A DNA stretch of 64,000 nt from Sulfurovum sp. (GCA_027062365.1 JAMOTK010000065.1:1-64000), one strand, 5' to 3'; positions 1-10,430 are shown, counted from the first letter of the stretch. The notes: generated by a model from the letters alone, not told the origin. Made by a program: numbers and translations.

Positions 1-57
1 CACTCAATAACACTCTCTCAAACCACTTGTTTGATGTCTCTGTGTTGTTGGACGCGT

Positions 58-86
58 ATTATAGCACCAAAACCTTCTCTTGTCAA
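58..86 (-). promoter_or_regulatory. Perfect consensus sigma70 promoter reading leftward out of the window (TTGACA, 17-nt spacer, TATAAT), with an A/T-rich upstream stretch
   Basis: Reverse complement reads acccTTGACAagagaaggttttggtgcTATAATacgcg; -10 at 58-63, -35 at 81-86, spacer 64-80 = 17 nt; also TG-extended (TGcTATAAT). Confidence 0.8.
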
Positions 87-351
87 GGGTTTTACAAAAG
101 AAATTGAAAATTTCTTTGTTTTCTTTTTATTTCTCCCTATCTTTGACATTATCTATTTTTTTACTTACATTATATAAAGGATTAATTTATGAATTTAAAA
201 ATATATCTTTATAACTATACCTTTTTTATGAGGTAATGGGGCATATTACACAGTTCTCTGTACTTTATAGGGATAGTACTTAATATTTTTTATTTTTGGG
301 CTATGGTGTTGTATAATCTTTTTATACTTATTCTTTATTTAAGGGCATATT

Positions 352-528
352 ATGCATTTACTCTATTTATTATCATTCTCTTTCCTTGTTATTTCAGGGT
401 GTTCTTCTCCTACAGTGGAATACTCAAAAGATATAAATACTCAAAATAAGATACACTCGAATCAGTCCTTAGCAACCCATGCTCAAAAAGAATATGAAGC
501 ATTACAAGAAACCCGTAAAAAGGAGTAA
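352..528 (+). CDS. Small putative lipoprotein, 58 aa (below the ORF-track length cutoff)
   Basis: ATG-TAA ORF MHLLYLLSFSFLVISGCSSPTVEYSKDINTQNKIHSNQSLATHAQKEYEALQETRKKE; hydrophobic N-terminus and lipobox VISG-C; upstream TGTATAAT near 315. Confidence 0.65.
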   Translation: MHLLYLLSFSFLVISGCSSPTVEYSKDINTQNKIHSNQSLATHAQKEYEALQETRKKE

Positions 529-600
529 CCCTTTCTATTAACCTTAGATTAATCTGTGTATACTATACTCTAAGCATATATTAACTACAGAAGGAATATT

Positions 601-1287
601 ATGGCTTTATATGATAGAGACTATACATCAACACAAACAGAACATGTTCAAGAGGGTGCTTCAGTTGCATTTATGAAACAAACCTACCAACTCATGGGTG
701 CAAGTATGATTGCAGCAGCAGCTGGGGCTTTTGTTACTATGCCTTACGCTGAAACAGTGCAACAATATAAATGGTTTATATTTGGTGCAGAAATGTTAAT
801 ACTCTTTTTTGGTCTAAGTATGTCAAGAGGTAAACCTGGTCTTAATCTAGCAATGCTTTTCTTATTTACATTTTTAACAGGTGTATCACTGGTACCTTTA
901 TTGGCTTCATTTATTGGTATGGGCAATGGTGCAATGATTGGTAATGCATTTTTAATGACATCTGTACTTTTTGGGGCATTAAGTATGTTTGCTATTAATA
1001 GTAAAACAGACTTTTCAAGCTGGGGTAAGCCACTTTTTATTACCTTGATTGTAGTAATTATAGCTTCGTTAATCAATATTTTTATATTACAAAGCCCATT
1101 CATGCATGTGATAATTACAGCAGGGATTCTTTTATTATTCTCAATAATGACTATTTATGATACACAAAATATTGCCAATGGTGCGTATGATTCTCCCGTA
1201 GATGCTGCAGTATCACTCTACCTTGATTTCTTGAATATGTTTACAGCATTACTTCAACTTCTTGGTATTTTTGGTGGTGATGACTAA
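601..1287 (+). CDS. Bax inhibitor-1/YccA family membrane protein
   Basis: Multi-TM protein with BI-1 style C-terminus (TIYDTQNIANG...SLYLDFLNMFTALLQLLGIFGG). Confidence 0.9.
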   Translation: MALYDRDYTSTQTEHVQEGASVAFMKQTYQLMGASMIAAAAGAFVTMPYAETVQQYKWFIFGAEMLILFFGLSMSRGKPGLNLAMLFLFTFLTGVSLVPLLASFIGMGNGAMIGNAFLMTSVLFGALSMFAINSKTDFSSWGKPLFITLIVVIIASLINIFILQSPFMHVIITAGILLLFSIMTIYDTQNIANGAYDSPVDAAVSLYLDFLNMFTALLQLLGIFGGDD

Positions 1288-1292
1288 TACTT

Positions 1293-1318
1293 AGCAAAGA
1301 AGTATTTACTTCTTTGCT
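1293..1318. terminator. Perfect 12-bp inverted repeat between convergent genes, candidate bidirectional terminator
   Basis: AGCAAAGAAGTA-tt-TACTTCTTTGCT, overlapping the 3' end of the minus-strand methyltransferase gene. Confidence 0.6.
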
Positions 1319-2034
1319 TCTACAAATAGTACTTCAAACTCAAGATAATGAAGAGGATACCTTTTCATTAAATCTTTTGTTTGGGTATACGTTAACTTTC
1401 GTTCTCCACTACTTACCCCACTTTGCTTAATATATTTAAACATATCTCGTGTACTCTTAAATGCTAGATGATACTGACGAACCTCAAATACTACCTCGGT
1501 ATAATATTCTTGTATTATCTCTTGTAAGGTCTTTGTATCATAAATAGGCGACACGATACCTGCTACATCATGTAGGGTTTTAAATGTCCCTGAAGTAAAA
1601 ATACTAGCATACAATAAAGGAGAAAGTAAACTAAGTCTATCCATTGTTATGTTTAAAGCTGTACTCCATTGTAAGGAAGAAGAAGAGACAAGTAAATCAA
1701 CCTGATGTGTAGGAAGCAAGTCAAAAAAACTTTTATCATTAAAATTGGCACATATTTTGTGTACAGTATCAGCAGTAGGATGAATATCTAACATTCTTTG
1801 GCTAGAGTCTAATACAAAAAAGTTATCTACTTTTATATCTTGATTCAGACAATTTTTATACACACTTCCACTACCACAGCCTATATCAATAACAGTTTTA
1901 TAATAATCACAAGGCAATTTATGAACTAAAGTTTTGGCTACTTTGGATTGGATAACATTATAATCATCATATTGATGTGCAAAACGTGTAAATTCTTTAA
2001 CAACCTTGGAGATACACTTTACTTCTTTGTTCAT
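1306..2034 (-). CDS. BioC-like SAM-dependent methyltransferase
   Basis: N-terminal FxxxAxxYDxxxxxQ signature (FTRFAHQYDDYNVIQ) and VIDIGCGSG motif I. Confidence 0.7.
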   Translation of the reverse strand: MNKEVKCISKVVKEFTRFAHQYDDYNVIQSKVAKTLVHKLPCDYYKTVIDIGCGSGSVYKNCLNQDIKVDNFFVLDSSQRMLDIHPTADTVHKICANFNDKSFFDLLPTHQVDLLVSSSSLQWSTALNITMDRLSLLSPLLYASIFTSGTFKTLHDVAGIVSPIYDTKTLQEIIQEYYTEVVFEVRQYHLAFKSTRDMFKYIKQSGVSSGERKLTYTQTKDLMKRYPLHYLEFEVLFVEAKK

Positions 2035-2115
2035 TGATTCTACTTCCTTTCATCACTGTTTCAAACTTTTTTAGGTATAATCGCCCAAATTATACCCAAA
2101 TATTCGGAGGCATAG

Positions 2116-2457
2116 ATGACATCAACATTTTTAATCGTACAAATTGCACTTTCTATCGCAATCACAATTTCAGTACTTTTACAAAAAAGTTCAAGTATTG
2201 GTCTTGGCGCATACAGTGGAAGCAATGAATCTGTATTTGGAGCAAAAGGGCCTACAGGCTTTCTTGCAAAAGCTACATTTACACTTGCATTTGCATTTGT
2301 TGTAAACACATTAGTACTTGGATACTTATACACATCCTCAAATAGTGCATCTGTTACAGATACTTTAGTACCTGCAAACAATATAGCCGTACCTGCTGTA
2401 CCAGTGACAAAGCAAGAGACAACACCTGTAGCACCTGCTGCACCAACAACTAAATAG
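2116..2457 (+). CDS. secG: Preprotein translocase subunit SecG
   Basis: Small two-TM protein with [28 protein letters not shown] signature; upstream of frr. Confidence 0.9.
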   Translation: MTSTFLIVQIALSIAITISVLLQKSSSIGLGAYSGSNESVFGAKGPTGFLAKATFTLAFAFVVNTLVLGYLYTSSNSASVTDTLVPANNIAVPAVPVTKQETTPVAPAAPTTK

Positions 2458-2480
2458 TATTAATAAAAAAGGGGAAGAGA

Positions 2481-3038
2481 ATGGTAACTGAAATTCTTGA
2501 ACAAACCACAACAAGTATGAGCAAAAGTATCGATGCCCTTAAAAGGGACTTTTCTAGTCTAAGAACGGGAAAAGTGACTACGGGTATTGTAGACAATATT
2601 AAAGTAGATTATTACGGTACGCTTACAGCATTAACACAAGTTGGAAATGTCATTACTACAGATGCTACAACTATTAGTATCACTCCATGGGAAAAGACGC
2701 TTCTTCCTGTGATAGAAAAAGCAATACAAGAAGCAAACATTGGTGTAAATCCTAACAATGATGGTGATTTTATCAAATTATTTTTTCCACCTATGACTTC
2801 TGATCAACGTAAAGAGATTGTCAAACAAGCAAAAGGTATGGTAGAACATGCAAAAGTTTCTATTAGAAATGTAAGAAAAGAAGCCAATGACAAAATTAAG
2901 AAACTTGAAAAAGATAAAGAAGTAAGTGAAGACGAATCTAAAAAAGCTCAAGATAATATCCAAAAAACTACAGATGAGTTTGTTGCAAAAGTGGATGAAA
3001 CTTTTAAGACTAAAGAAGCTGACATCCTTAAGGTATAA
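2481..3038 (+). CDS. frr: Ribosome recycling factor
   Basis: [22 protein letters not shown]...[35 protein letters not shown]. Confidence 0.97.
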   Translation: MVTEILEQTTTSMSKSIDALKRDFSSLRTGKVTTGIVDNIKVDYYGTLTALTQVGNVITTDATTISITPWEKTLLPVIEKAIQEANIGVNPNNDGDFIKLFFPPMTSDQRKEIVKQAKGMVEHAKVSIRNVRKEANDKIKKLEKDKEVSEDESKKAQDNIQKTTDEFVAKVDETFKTKEADILKV

Positions 3039-3040
3039 GT

Positions 3041-3649
3041 ATGAATATCGAACAAGTGTATAAAGATGCAAATGCCCTTTTAGATGGTCACTTTTTACTC
3101 GCAAGTGGTAACCACTCTAGCAGGTACCTACAAAGTGCTAAAGTACTTGAATACCCTAAAAAAGCTTCATTACTTACCGATGCTCTTGCCGATATGATTA
3201 AAGAGGCAGGAATAGAAGTAGATACTATCTGTTCTCCTGCTATTGGTGGTATATTGGCAGGATATGAACTGGCTCGTTCTTTGGATGTACGTTCTATCTT
3301 TGTTGAAAAAAAAGAGGGTGGAATGGAATTACGTCGTGGATTTAGTATTGCCCAAGGTGAAAAAATTATTATTTGTGAAGATATTATTACCACAGGTGGT
3401 TCTGCTCTAAAAGCGTCTAAAGCTATAGAAGCCCTAGGTGGCGAAGTCGTTGCCTTTGCTTCACTTGCAAATAGAGGTTTTTGTAAACGTGTTAAAGGGA
3501 ATGATATTTCAAAAGAAGCATGTGCTTTGCCTGAGGGGATACCACTCTTTGCACTAGATGATTTTACGTTTGAAATGTATGCTCCAAAAGACTGTCCACT
3601 TTGTAAAGAAGGTAACTCTCAAGCCATCAAACCAGGTAGTAACTCTTAG
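3041..3649 (+). CDS. pyrE: Orotate phosphoribosyltransferase
   Basis: PRPP-binding motif [29 protein letters not shown]-terminus. Confidence 0.95.
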   Translation: MNIEQVYKDANALLDGHFLLASGNHSSRYLQSAKVLEYPKKASLLTDALADMIKEAGIEVDTICSPAIGGILAGYELARSLDVRSIFVEKKEGGMELRRGFSIAQGEKIIICEDIITTGGSALKASKAIEALGGEVVAFASLANRGFCKRVKGNDISKEACALPEGIPLFALDDFTFEMYAPKDCPLCKEGNSQAIKPGSNS

Positions 3650-3653
3650 CCTT

Positions 3654-3682
3654 TATAAGTACCCTATTTACAGGTACTTATA
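3654..3682. terminator. Perfect 10-bp stem-loop between convergent pyrE and herA-like gene
   Basis: TATAAGTACC-ctatttaca-GGTACTTATA. Confidence 0.5.
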
Positions 3683-6011
3683 CCACTCTCCAAACAATAG
3701 CACAAATATCTACATCAATATCTGTTTTTCTAGCTCTTAGTGAAACTTCTTCTATTGTACAATTTTCTATTTTAAATTTTTCATTTAATAGATCTACTTT
3801 ATCTTCTAGTTCATACTCTAGGGTCTCTATCGCTTCATTGATAGTATCCATACGCTTTTGGGCGTGGCTCATATCTCTACGCTCTTTGAGTACGTTACTT
3901 CCTTTTTTTATAGCCCTCCCTATCTTTGTCGGACTTTTACCTCCAAATAATGCACCCAATATAGAGATACCTGCTTCTATCATCGAATCATCAGCATCTC
4001 CTTCTTCTTTTTCTACACGTTCTTTGGCTCGGGCGAGTCTCGTTAAGAGTACTTTTTCTTTTTTGCTATAACGTTCTTGTAGTTTGATAATCTCTTCTTC
4101 TTTTTTTTGAGCCAATACATCTTGTACTCTCACTCTAAAATCGCCTTCACTCTCTTCTACTTTTGATTCTAATTTAGGTGATTTACACTTAAATAAAGTC
4201 AGTGTTTCATTACGATACATATACTCTTTTAGCTCTTTTGTTGTACGTTTTAAAGCTTTATCTTCTGCGATTATTTGTGCCAAAGGATAAAATGTTGCCT
4301 TACTTGGTCTACTCTGTGGAAATTTTGGGAAATGCAACACCTCTTCTACCCTATCATCCCAGTTGATACTATTTGCTTTTTCTTCTACGGTGATATACTG
4401 TTCAAAATCACGTTGTTCATCTATCCCTCTACGTTGGTTATAAAAATGTAAAGTGACTTTAGCCCCAATGTTCGGTGCATATTCACACTCTTCACGATTA
4501 CATGGCTCAAAATATTGTGCGATAGAGCTATCAATACTTTGATAGCTTTGTAAATCATTTTTATTTTTTTCTATTTCTCTTACACTTTTTACTTCAATAT
4601 TTTGTGACTCTTTCTGTTTTTGCATCAATGAAGCTATCTCACTACGTCCGAGAGGTCCTTTTAGGTAGGAGAGTACCCATCGTGTTGAAAAGAGTTTAAT
4701 ATCATCTAAATGGACACTTTTTAAAAAGAATGTTCGTTTAGCTAGATTAGATAAAAGACTTTGTATCTCTTTTTTACTATAACTTCCGTTGATTTTACCC
4801 TCTAGTCCATCTATAACTCTATTGATGTCCTGAATCGTTTGTAAGCGTCCTATAAACCATGTCCCAATATTGGAAAGTCCTTTGTAATCAAGGTCAACTG
4901 GATTTTGTGTACTCAATACGATACCAACACCAAATGCTCTGGCTTGTTTGAGTAAGAGTAACATCGGCTCTTTACTTGGTGGATTTTTACTAGGAGGGAA
5001 AAAGCCAAATATTTCATCCATATAAAGGAGTGTTTTTAGTGCTGAAGTACCTGACTGTCTACGCATCCATGCAATATATTTGTTGAGTAACAGTGTGACA
5101 AAAAACATTCGTTCTTCATCGTTAAGATGGGCAATCGAAAAAATAGCTATTTTGGCTTTACCCTTTTCATCATAAAGAAGCTTTTGAATATCTAAACTAT
5201 CCCCTTGTAACCACAAAGAAAAACTTGGACTTGCAAGAAGTGCATTAAATTTTGTTGCCAATTTAAAACGTGCATCACTAGGATAAAAATCTTTTAAAGC
5301 TAAAATACCTATCTTTGTAAAACTAGGTTTTATGATTTTACCAATCAATACTTCTATGCTTAAATCTTCATTGGCTAACCATGCCTTGGTAATAATATGA
5401 GAAAGAAGTAAATATTCTTTAGAGTCTAAACTATCTCCTTTAATACCTGCTAATGAAAGTAAAGAAGTTGCTGTACTTTTAAGGTAAGATGCAAAAGTGT
5501 CACTATCTTGCATCACCTCTTCAGGAGGTACGTCTAATGAGGACATAATATTAATCGCTACCCCTATAGAACTTCCAGGGGTATAGATAGTTTTTTTTAC
5601 ATCATGTAGCCTCTTCACGCGTGACCTATCTTGTCCCCAACTCTCGATACCCTCTTCCCATACCTTAGCTATCTCTTTTGCATAAGGAACAAGAGATTTA
5701 TTTTTAGATTTTGCTTCATCTGCTACCCATGGTTCAAATGATGTAGGGTTAAAGGTAGGGTCTGTGAAACAAAGGTTTCCCATATCTCCTTTAGGGTCAA
5801 TAATAATGGAAGGGATATTATCAATCGCCGCTTCTTCAATAATACCTAGTCCCAATCCTGTTTTACCAGAACCTGTCATTCCGATAATAGCAGCATGGGT
5901 CGTGAAATTTTTATTTTTTAGTAGTGTCAATGCCTCGATAGAAGACATCGTATCTTTATCAATATCTTTTCCTAGATAAAAAAGTCCCAATTTTTCATAT
6001 ATTTCTTGCAT
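3678..6011 (-). CDS. HerA-like (DUF87/FtsK-fold) ATP-binding protein
   Basis: Walker A GMTGSGKTGLG, SIIIDPKGDMGNLCF, Walker B TLLYMDEIFGFFPP, VLSTQNPVDLDYKGLSN. Confidence 0.85.
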   Translation of the reverse strand: MQEIYEKLGLFYLGKDIDKDTMSSIEALTLLKNKNFTTHAAIIGMTGSGKTGLGLGIIEEAAIDNIPSIIIDPKGDMGNLCFTDPTFNPTSFEPWVADEAKSKNKSLVPYAKEIAKVWEEGIESWGQDRSRVKRLHDVKKTIYTPGSSIGVAINIMSSLDVPPEEVMQDSDTFASYLKSTATSLLSLAGIKGDSLDSKEYLLLSHIITKAWLANEDLSIEVLIGKIIKPSFTKIGILALKDFYPSDARFKLATKFNALLASPSFSLWLQGDSLDIQKLLYDEKGKAKIAIFSIAHLNDEERMFFVTLLLNKYIAWMRRQSGTSALKTLLYMDEIFGFFPPSKNPPSKEPMLLLLKQARAFGVGIVLSTQNPVDLDYKGLSNIGTWFIGRLQTIQDINRVIDGLEGKINGSYSKKEIQSLLSNLAKRTFFLKSVHLDDIKLFSTRWVLSYLKGPLGRSEIASLMQKQKESQNIEVKSVREIEKNKNDLQSYQSIDSSIAQYFEPCNREECEYAPNIGAKVTLHFYNQRRGIDEQRDFEQYITVEEKANSINWDDRVEEVLHFPKFPQSRPSKATFYPLAQIIAEDKALKRTTKELKEYMYRNETLTLFKCKSPKLESKVEESEGDFRVRVQDVLAQKKEEEIIKLQERYSKKEKVLLTRLARAKERVEKEEGDADDSMIEAGISILGALFGGKSPTKIGRAIKKGSNVLKERRDMSHAQKRMDTINEAIETLEYELEDKVDLLNEKFKIENCTIEEVSLRARKTDIDVDICAIVWRVV

Positions 6012-6040
6012 ATTTGTCCTTTAAAATGTGATGTACATTA

Positions 6041-6712
6041 CTAGAGTACCTTAGGCGTTCCCTCTTGGAATGATGTAGGATTATTATTATTTCCCTTTTC
6101 ATTTAGATTAGGTGTTATTGGCTTTTGGTTTTTGGGTGTAGGTTTTTTTGGTTTTGGTTTTGGTTTTTTATTTTTTGGTTTCTTCTTTTTTGGCAGTGGT
6201 TTGCTCACACCTTGAATCAAAAAGGTAATAGGTTCTTTCCCTTGTTGCTTTAAAAAAACCAAAACTTTATCTAGTTTATGATACACATCAAAGAGTTCGA
6301 TATGTTTCATTACAGGATTAATTTCTACTTTATCATCAAAGCGTGTAGGTAAGCGATAGTTATTGCCTTCAATTCTTACTAAAGTATTATCTTTTTTTAA
6401 GACAACCCAACATACTTTAGCCAAAGAAAGAGCATAAAGAGAGTTTCGAGTCCCTTCCATACACAGCCGTGTAAACTCATCTTTTTTTATCGTAATATTA
6501 CCATCTGAATTTAAAATATCAAGATACAGTACTTTGGTAGCTTTGGTTACTTTTTTTGCTTTTTGTAAATGTTTATAAAGATGTGCATTAGAGTCACGCA
6601 TCATAGCTACTGTAGAAAATAGTGCTACGATAACGATACCTAGCAGTGCTATAGAGATGAGGACTTCTATAAGAGTAAAGGCTTTTTGAGTAGAGTTATT
6701 TTGATACTTCAT
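6041..6712 (-). CDS. T2SS minor pseudopilin (GspJ-position) with Lys/Pro-rich C-terminal tail
   Basis: Type IV pilin-like N-terminus (KAFTLIEVLISIALLGIVIVALFS); last gene of gspKLMNCDE-like run. Confidence 0.75.
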   Translation of the reverse strand: MKYQNNSTQKAFTLIEVLISIALLGIVIVALFSTVAMMRDSNAHLYKHLQKAKKVTKATKVLYLDILNSDGNITIKKDEFTRLCMEGTRNSLYALSLAKVCWVVLKKDNTLVRIEGNNYRLPTRFDDKVEINPVMKHIELFDVYHKLDKVLVFLKQQGKEPITFLIQGVSKPLPKKKKPKNKKPKPKPKKPTPKNQKPITPNLNEKGNNNNPTSFQEGTPKVL

Positions 6713-6714
6713 AC

Positions 6715-8226
6715 CTACCCATCCATAATCCCAACACGTACAGCTTCTTCATAGCTAGTTTCTCCTGCTATCAACATAGACCGTAGTTTATCAGCAATCG
6801 TTACCATACCACGTTTTTTCATTGCTTCTCGTACTTGATGGTCATTAAACCCATCTTTCATCATCTCTTTAGCATGGTCATTAATGATAAAAAGTTCACC
6901 TATGGCTTGTCGTCCTTTATAGCCTGTAAAATCACACTCTTTACACCCTATGGACTTAAAATAAATATTATTACTAGGTAATCCTACTTCTTCTAGTGTA
7001 GCAGGGGCTAATTTAGTCCCTGCTTTACAATGGACACATAGTTTTCGAGTAAGTCTTTGAGCGAGTACACCCAAGAGTGTTGAAGAGATAAGAAAGTTTT
7101 CAATACCCATATCCATCAAACGACTGAGCGAAGAGGTAGCATCATTGGTATGAAGCGTAGAGAGCAGTAAATGTCCCGTGAGGGCTGAACGTAGTGCAAT
7201 ATCTGCTGTTTCAGAATCTCGAATTTCTCCTACCATGATAATATCGGGATCTTGTCTAAGGATAGAGCGTAACCCTGCTGCAAACGTAAGACCTACTTTT
7301 GCATTGACTTGTATTTGAGAGATATTATCTGCATTATATTCCACAGGGTCTTCTACGGTGATAATATTTTTATCAGGGGTTGCTATATGTTGTAAACACG
7401 CATGAAGTGTTGTAGATTTTCCAGAACCTGTAGGACCAGTGACCAGTATCATACCATGGGCATGATTGAGTAACTTATATAAGTTTTTACTAATATCTTC
7501 TGAAAAGCCTAAAGATTCTAAAGTAGGGATATCTTCACTTTGAGAAAGAATACGCATCACAACTCTCTCTCCATGATACGTAGGTAAAATAGACACCCTT
7601 ACATCAATCGTTTTACCAGAGATACTTAATTGTGTACGTCCATCTTGGGGTACTCTTTTTTCTGAAATATCAAGATTGGAGATAACTTTAATACGGTTAA
7701 TGACTAATGCAATAATACTTTTCTCTAAATCAAGATGCTTTTTTAATGCTCCATCCATACGTAAACGTACTTCTCCTTTACGTTCGTTACTCTCTATATG
7801 AATATCACTCGCACCCTTTTGGATGGCTTGGAAAAAAAGAGAATTAACCAATTTGATAATAGGGGCAGAATCTTCACTAGAAAGTAAATCTTGTGAATTT
7901 CTAATAAACTCTAGTAAATCACCCTCCACTTCTATCAATTCATCTGAAGAAGTTGCCATTTCATCAAAGTCTGAACCTGTTTGAATTTCTAAAAATTTAT
8001 TTTTAAGTCTTTCAAAACTCTCTTCATCTACCAAATTAACAGGATAAGACAAGGAAAGTTTAGAAAGATGATTTAGGGATTCATTGAGTCTCTCTTGTGT
8101 GACAATAGAGGTAGACACACCATTCACTTCTGCAAATAAAAGAGAATGTTTTATCGCTAGTTTATGATTAATATCCTCTTCCCAAAGGGGTTCAAGGTTT
8201 ACATCTTGAAGACGAGGAAAATGCAT
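6715..8226 (-). CDS. gspE: T2SS assembly ATPase GspE
   Basis: GMILVTGPTGSGKSTTLHA, TVEDPVEY, ILRQDPDIIMVGEIRDSETADIALRSALTGHLLLSTLHTN, CxxC zinc site (CVHCKAG...CKECDF). Confidence 0.95.
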   Translation of the reverse strand: MHFPRLQDVNLEPLWEEDINHKLAIKHSLLFAEVNGVSTSIVTQERLNESLNHLSKLSLSYPVNLVDEESFERLKNKFLEIQTGSDFDEMATSSDELIEVEGDLLEFIRNSQDLLSSEDSAPIIKLVNSLFFQAIQKGASDIHIESNERKGEVRLRMDGALKKHLDLEKSIIALVINRIKVISNLDISEKRVPQDGRTQLSISGKTIDVRVSILPTYHGERVVMRILSQSEDIPTLESLGFSEDISKNLYKLLNHAHGMILVTGPTGSGKSTTLHACLQHIATPDKNIITVEDPVEYNADNISQIQVNAKVGLTFAAGLRSILRQDPDIIMVGEIRDSETADIALRSALTGHLLLSTLHTNDATSSLSRLMDMGIENFLISSTLLGVLAQRLTRKLCVHCKAGTKLAPATLEEVGLPSNNIYFKSIGCKECDFTGYKGRQAIGELFIINDHAKEMMKDGFNDHQVREAMKKRGMVTIADKLRSMLIAGETSYEEAVRVGIMDG

Positions 8227-10430
8227 TAATCTTCTCCAAACAATAAAGACTCATGTGCCGAAACTACATTACTAGGAGTAGAAGTACTTTCTACATAACT
8301 ATCTGTAGTATCTGATACACGCACCTTTTCACTACCAATATCATCTCTTGATGCTATGCGTGAAGCACTTGGATTTTTTTCTTTGTGGATAGAAGTGGAC
8401 TTCGTAGAAGTTTTTTGATAAACTGTGCCTCTTGAAGTGCTAGATACAGGAGTGGGTGCAACATAAGGGTTATGTGTGATAGAATGATTGATTCTTCCTC
8501 TAGCAGACCCTTTTGAGTCAAAAGGATTATCCTCTCTTGATTTTAAATTTTTTTCTATAAGCTTATTATATCGGTTTTGTGCATTGTCTAATTCAGCAAG
8601 TAACCCTTTAAGCTTCTGTAAATCCCCACTTTTTCTAATGATATATGGAGTAAGATAGATAATCACATTTTGTTCTCTCTCCACATCCGATTTATTGGTA
8701 AACAATAAATCTCCTAAAAAAGGTATCTCTCCAAAGAAAGGTACTTTAATTTCTCCTGTCCCACCTACCTTCTTGATAAGCCCTCCTAGTATAATGGTTT
8801 CTCCATTTCTTACAATAGCATTGGTTTTTACTGTTCGCTTGGTGGTGGTAGGTCTATCTGCAATTTGTTCAGAAGAAGGGTCAAGGTCTTCAATCTCTAC
8901 CTCTATTTCTAAACTTACTTGATTATTGCTAGAGAGTCTAGGTTGGACAGTAAGGGTAAGACCAATATCCGTTCTTTCATAGTTATTGACAATATTAGAG
9001 ACCCCAGAAGTAGATTGCTGACCTTGGGTTAAGATAGACATCGTCTGTCCTACATGAATAGAAGATTCTTTATTATTGGTACAAAGCACAGAAGGTTCAG
9101 ACAAAAGATTGGCTGCACCATTTCTTTGCAATAAGTCTAGTTGTGCCCCTAAAGCAAAAACTTTATCTGTAGAATCAATTTTAAATGCAGGGTCTGTTGT
9201 GGTGACAGCATTACCATTATTATCAAGCTGACTGCTCGTTTGATTGGTATTTAAAAAACCTAACAACTCTGAAGACATTTGTAAAGCACTCCCTCCTAGA
9301 TTTCCTGTCATAGAGAAGAGACCTGTAGAAGTGATTGCACCACCTTCTAATCCATATTTCATTCCGATTTGTGTAGCCATATTTGTATCAACTTCAACAA
9401 TTTTGGCTTTGACATACACCTGTGATTTAGGAATATCTATCTTACGTATGGTCTCACGTATATTTTTTATCTGCTCTCCTGTTGCCAATAAGACCAAAGC
9501 ATTTCTTTCGACATCAGAGACAACCATCGCTTTACTCGGAGGTGGACCTCCTTTTTTAGATGTTTTTATCGCAACAGAGTTCATTTGAGAAAGTAATTTG
9601 GAGAGTATTTTTTCCATCTCTTCCACATTTGAGTTTTTCAGACGAACGACATACATCTTTTGAGATTGATCTTCTCCTGCTAAGTCAAGTTGCTTAATAT
9701 ATTTAATCATACGACCTATATTTGTTGTTTTACCTACAAGGATAATAGAATTGGTAGATTCATCTTTAAAAATATCTACTTTTTCACTCTCAATAGTTTG
9801 AGGGAAAAGTTTTTTAGCCATGTTTTGAGCATTGCTAAAAACATCTTTGACCGTAGAATTATTTAGAGGAAGAATCACCGAACTTTTTTCTCCACGTGCT
9901 TCTACTACACGAATAATCTGAGCAATAGACTCTAATGTTTTAGGATACGCAGTAATTGCCAAAACATTATTTTCTTTAAAAGAAATCACTTTAGCACTTT
10001 TGTGTAAGAGTGGTTTTATCTTGGCACGGACGACAGCAGCATTGGTATTGTGTAGAGGAAACATCACCGTTGCCATGACATCACCCTTTATCTCACTTTG
10101 TACAGGTAGACCTTCTCCTGCTGCAGTAGCTGTTTTGACGACCTTATAGTAGGCACCCTTGTCTACCAATGTCAAGCCCTTACTCCCCAAAATAGAATTT
10201 GCCAAAGGAATGTATTCACTATATTTAATAGGTGTTTGGGAGATAAAATCTATCTTTCCTTTGAGTGCTGTTTCTATCAAAATATTTCTTTTGGTCACTT
10301 TAGAAACCATTTCGATAAAGTCTCTTACCTTCATATCTCTAATATTAACATTTATCATTTTTTCTTCTGAGGCATAAGTACTCGTAGATAGCAATAGTAT
10401 CGCACTCAACGCAAGGTTAATTAATTTCAT
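8226..10430 (-). CDS. gspD: T2SS secretin GspD
   Basis: N-domains plus secretin core (GQTMSILTQGQQS..., IVRNGETIILGGLIKK...KVPFFGEIPFLGDLLFTNKS). Confidence 0.95.
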   Translation of the reverse strand: MKLINLALSAILLLSTSTYASEEKMINVNIRDMKVRDFIEMVSKVTKRNILIETALKGKIDFISQTPIKYSEYIPLANSILGSKGLTLVDKGAYYKVVKTATAAGEGLPVQSEIKGDVMATVMFPLHNTNAAVVRAKIKPLLHKSAKVISFKENNVLAITAYPKTLESIAQIIRVVEARGEKSSVILPLNNSTVKDVFSNAQNMAKKLFPQTIESEKVDIFKDESTNSIILVGKTTNIGRMIKYIKQLDLAGEDQSQKMYVVRLKNSNVEEMEKILSKLLSQMNSVAIKTSKKGGPPPSKAMVVSDVERNALVLLATGEQIKNIRETIRKIDIPKSQVYVKAKIVEVDTNMATQIGMKYGLEGGAITSTGLFSMTGNLGGSALQMSSELLGFLNTNQTSSQLDNNGNAVTTTDPAFKIDSTDKVFALGAQLDLLQRNGAANLLSEPSVLCTNNKESSIHVGQTMSILTQGQQSTSGVSNIVNNYERTDIGLTLTVQPRLSSNNQVSLEIEVEIEDLDPSSEQIADRPTTTKRTVKTNAIVRNGETIILGGLIKKVGGTGEIKVPFFGEIPFLGDLLFTNKSDVEREQNVIIYLTPYIIRKSGDLQKLKGLLAELDNAQNRYNKLIEKNLKSREDNPFDSKGSARGRINHSITHNPYVAPTPVSSTSRGTVYQKTSTKSTSIHKEKNPSASRIASRDDIGSEKVRVSDTTDSYVESTSTPSNVVSAHESLLFGED

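Noticed and set aside
744-1103. 119-aa minus-strand ORF antisense to the BI-1 gene
   Set aside because: Fully inside a well-supported gene with no recognisable domain; typical antisense spurious ORF.
2061-2381. 106-aa minus ORF and the 64-aa plus ORF over secG
   Set aside because: Both overlap secG in other frames and have no family features.
9244-9588. 114-aa plus ORF antisense to gspD
   Set aside because: Shadow ORF within the secretin coding sequence; composition mirrors the reverse complement.
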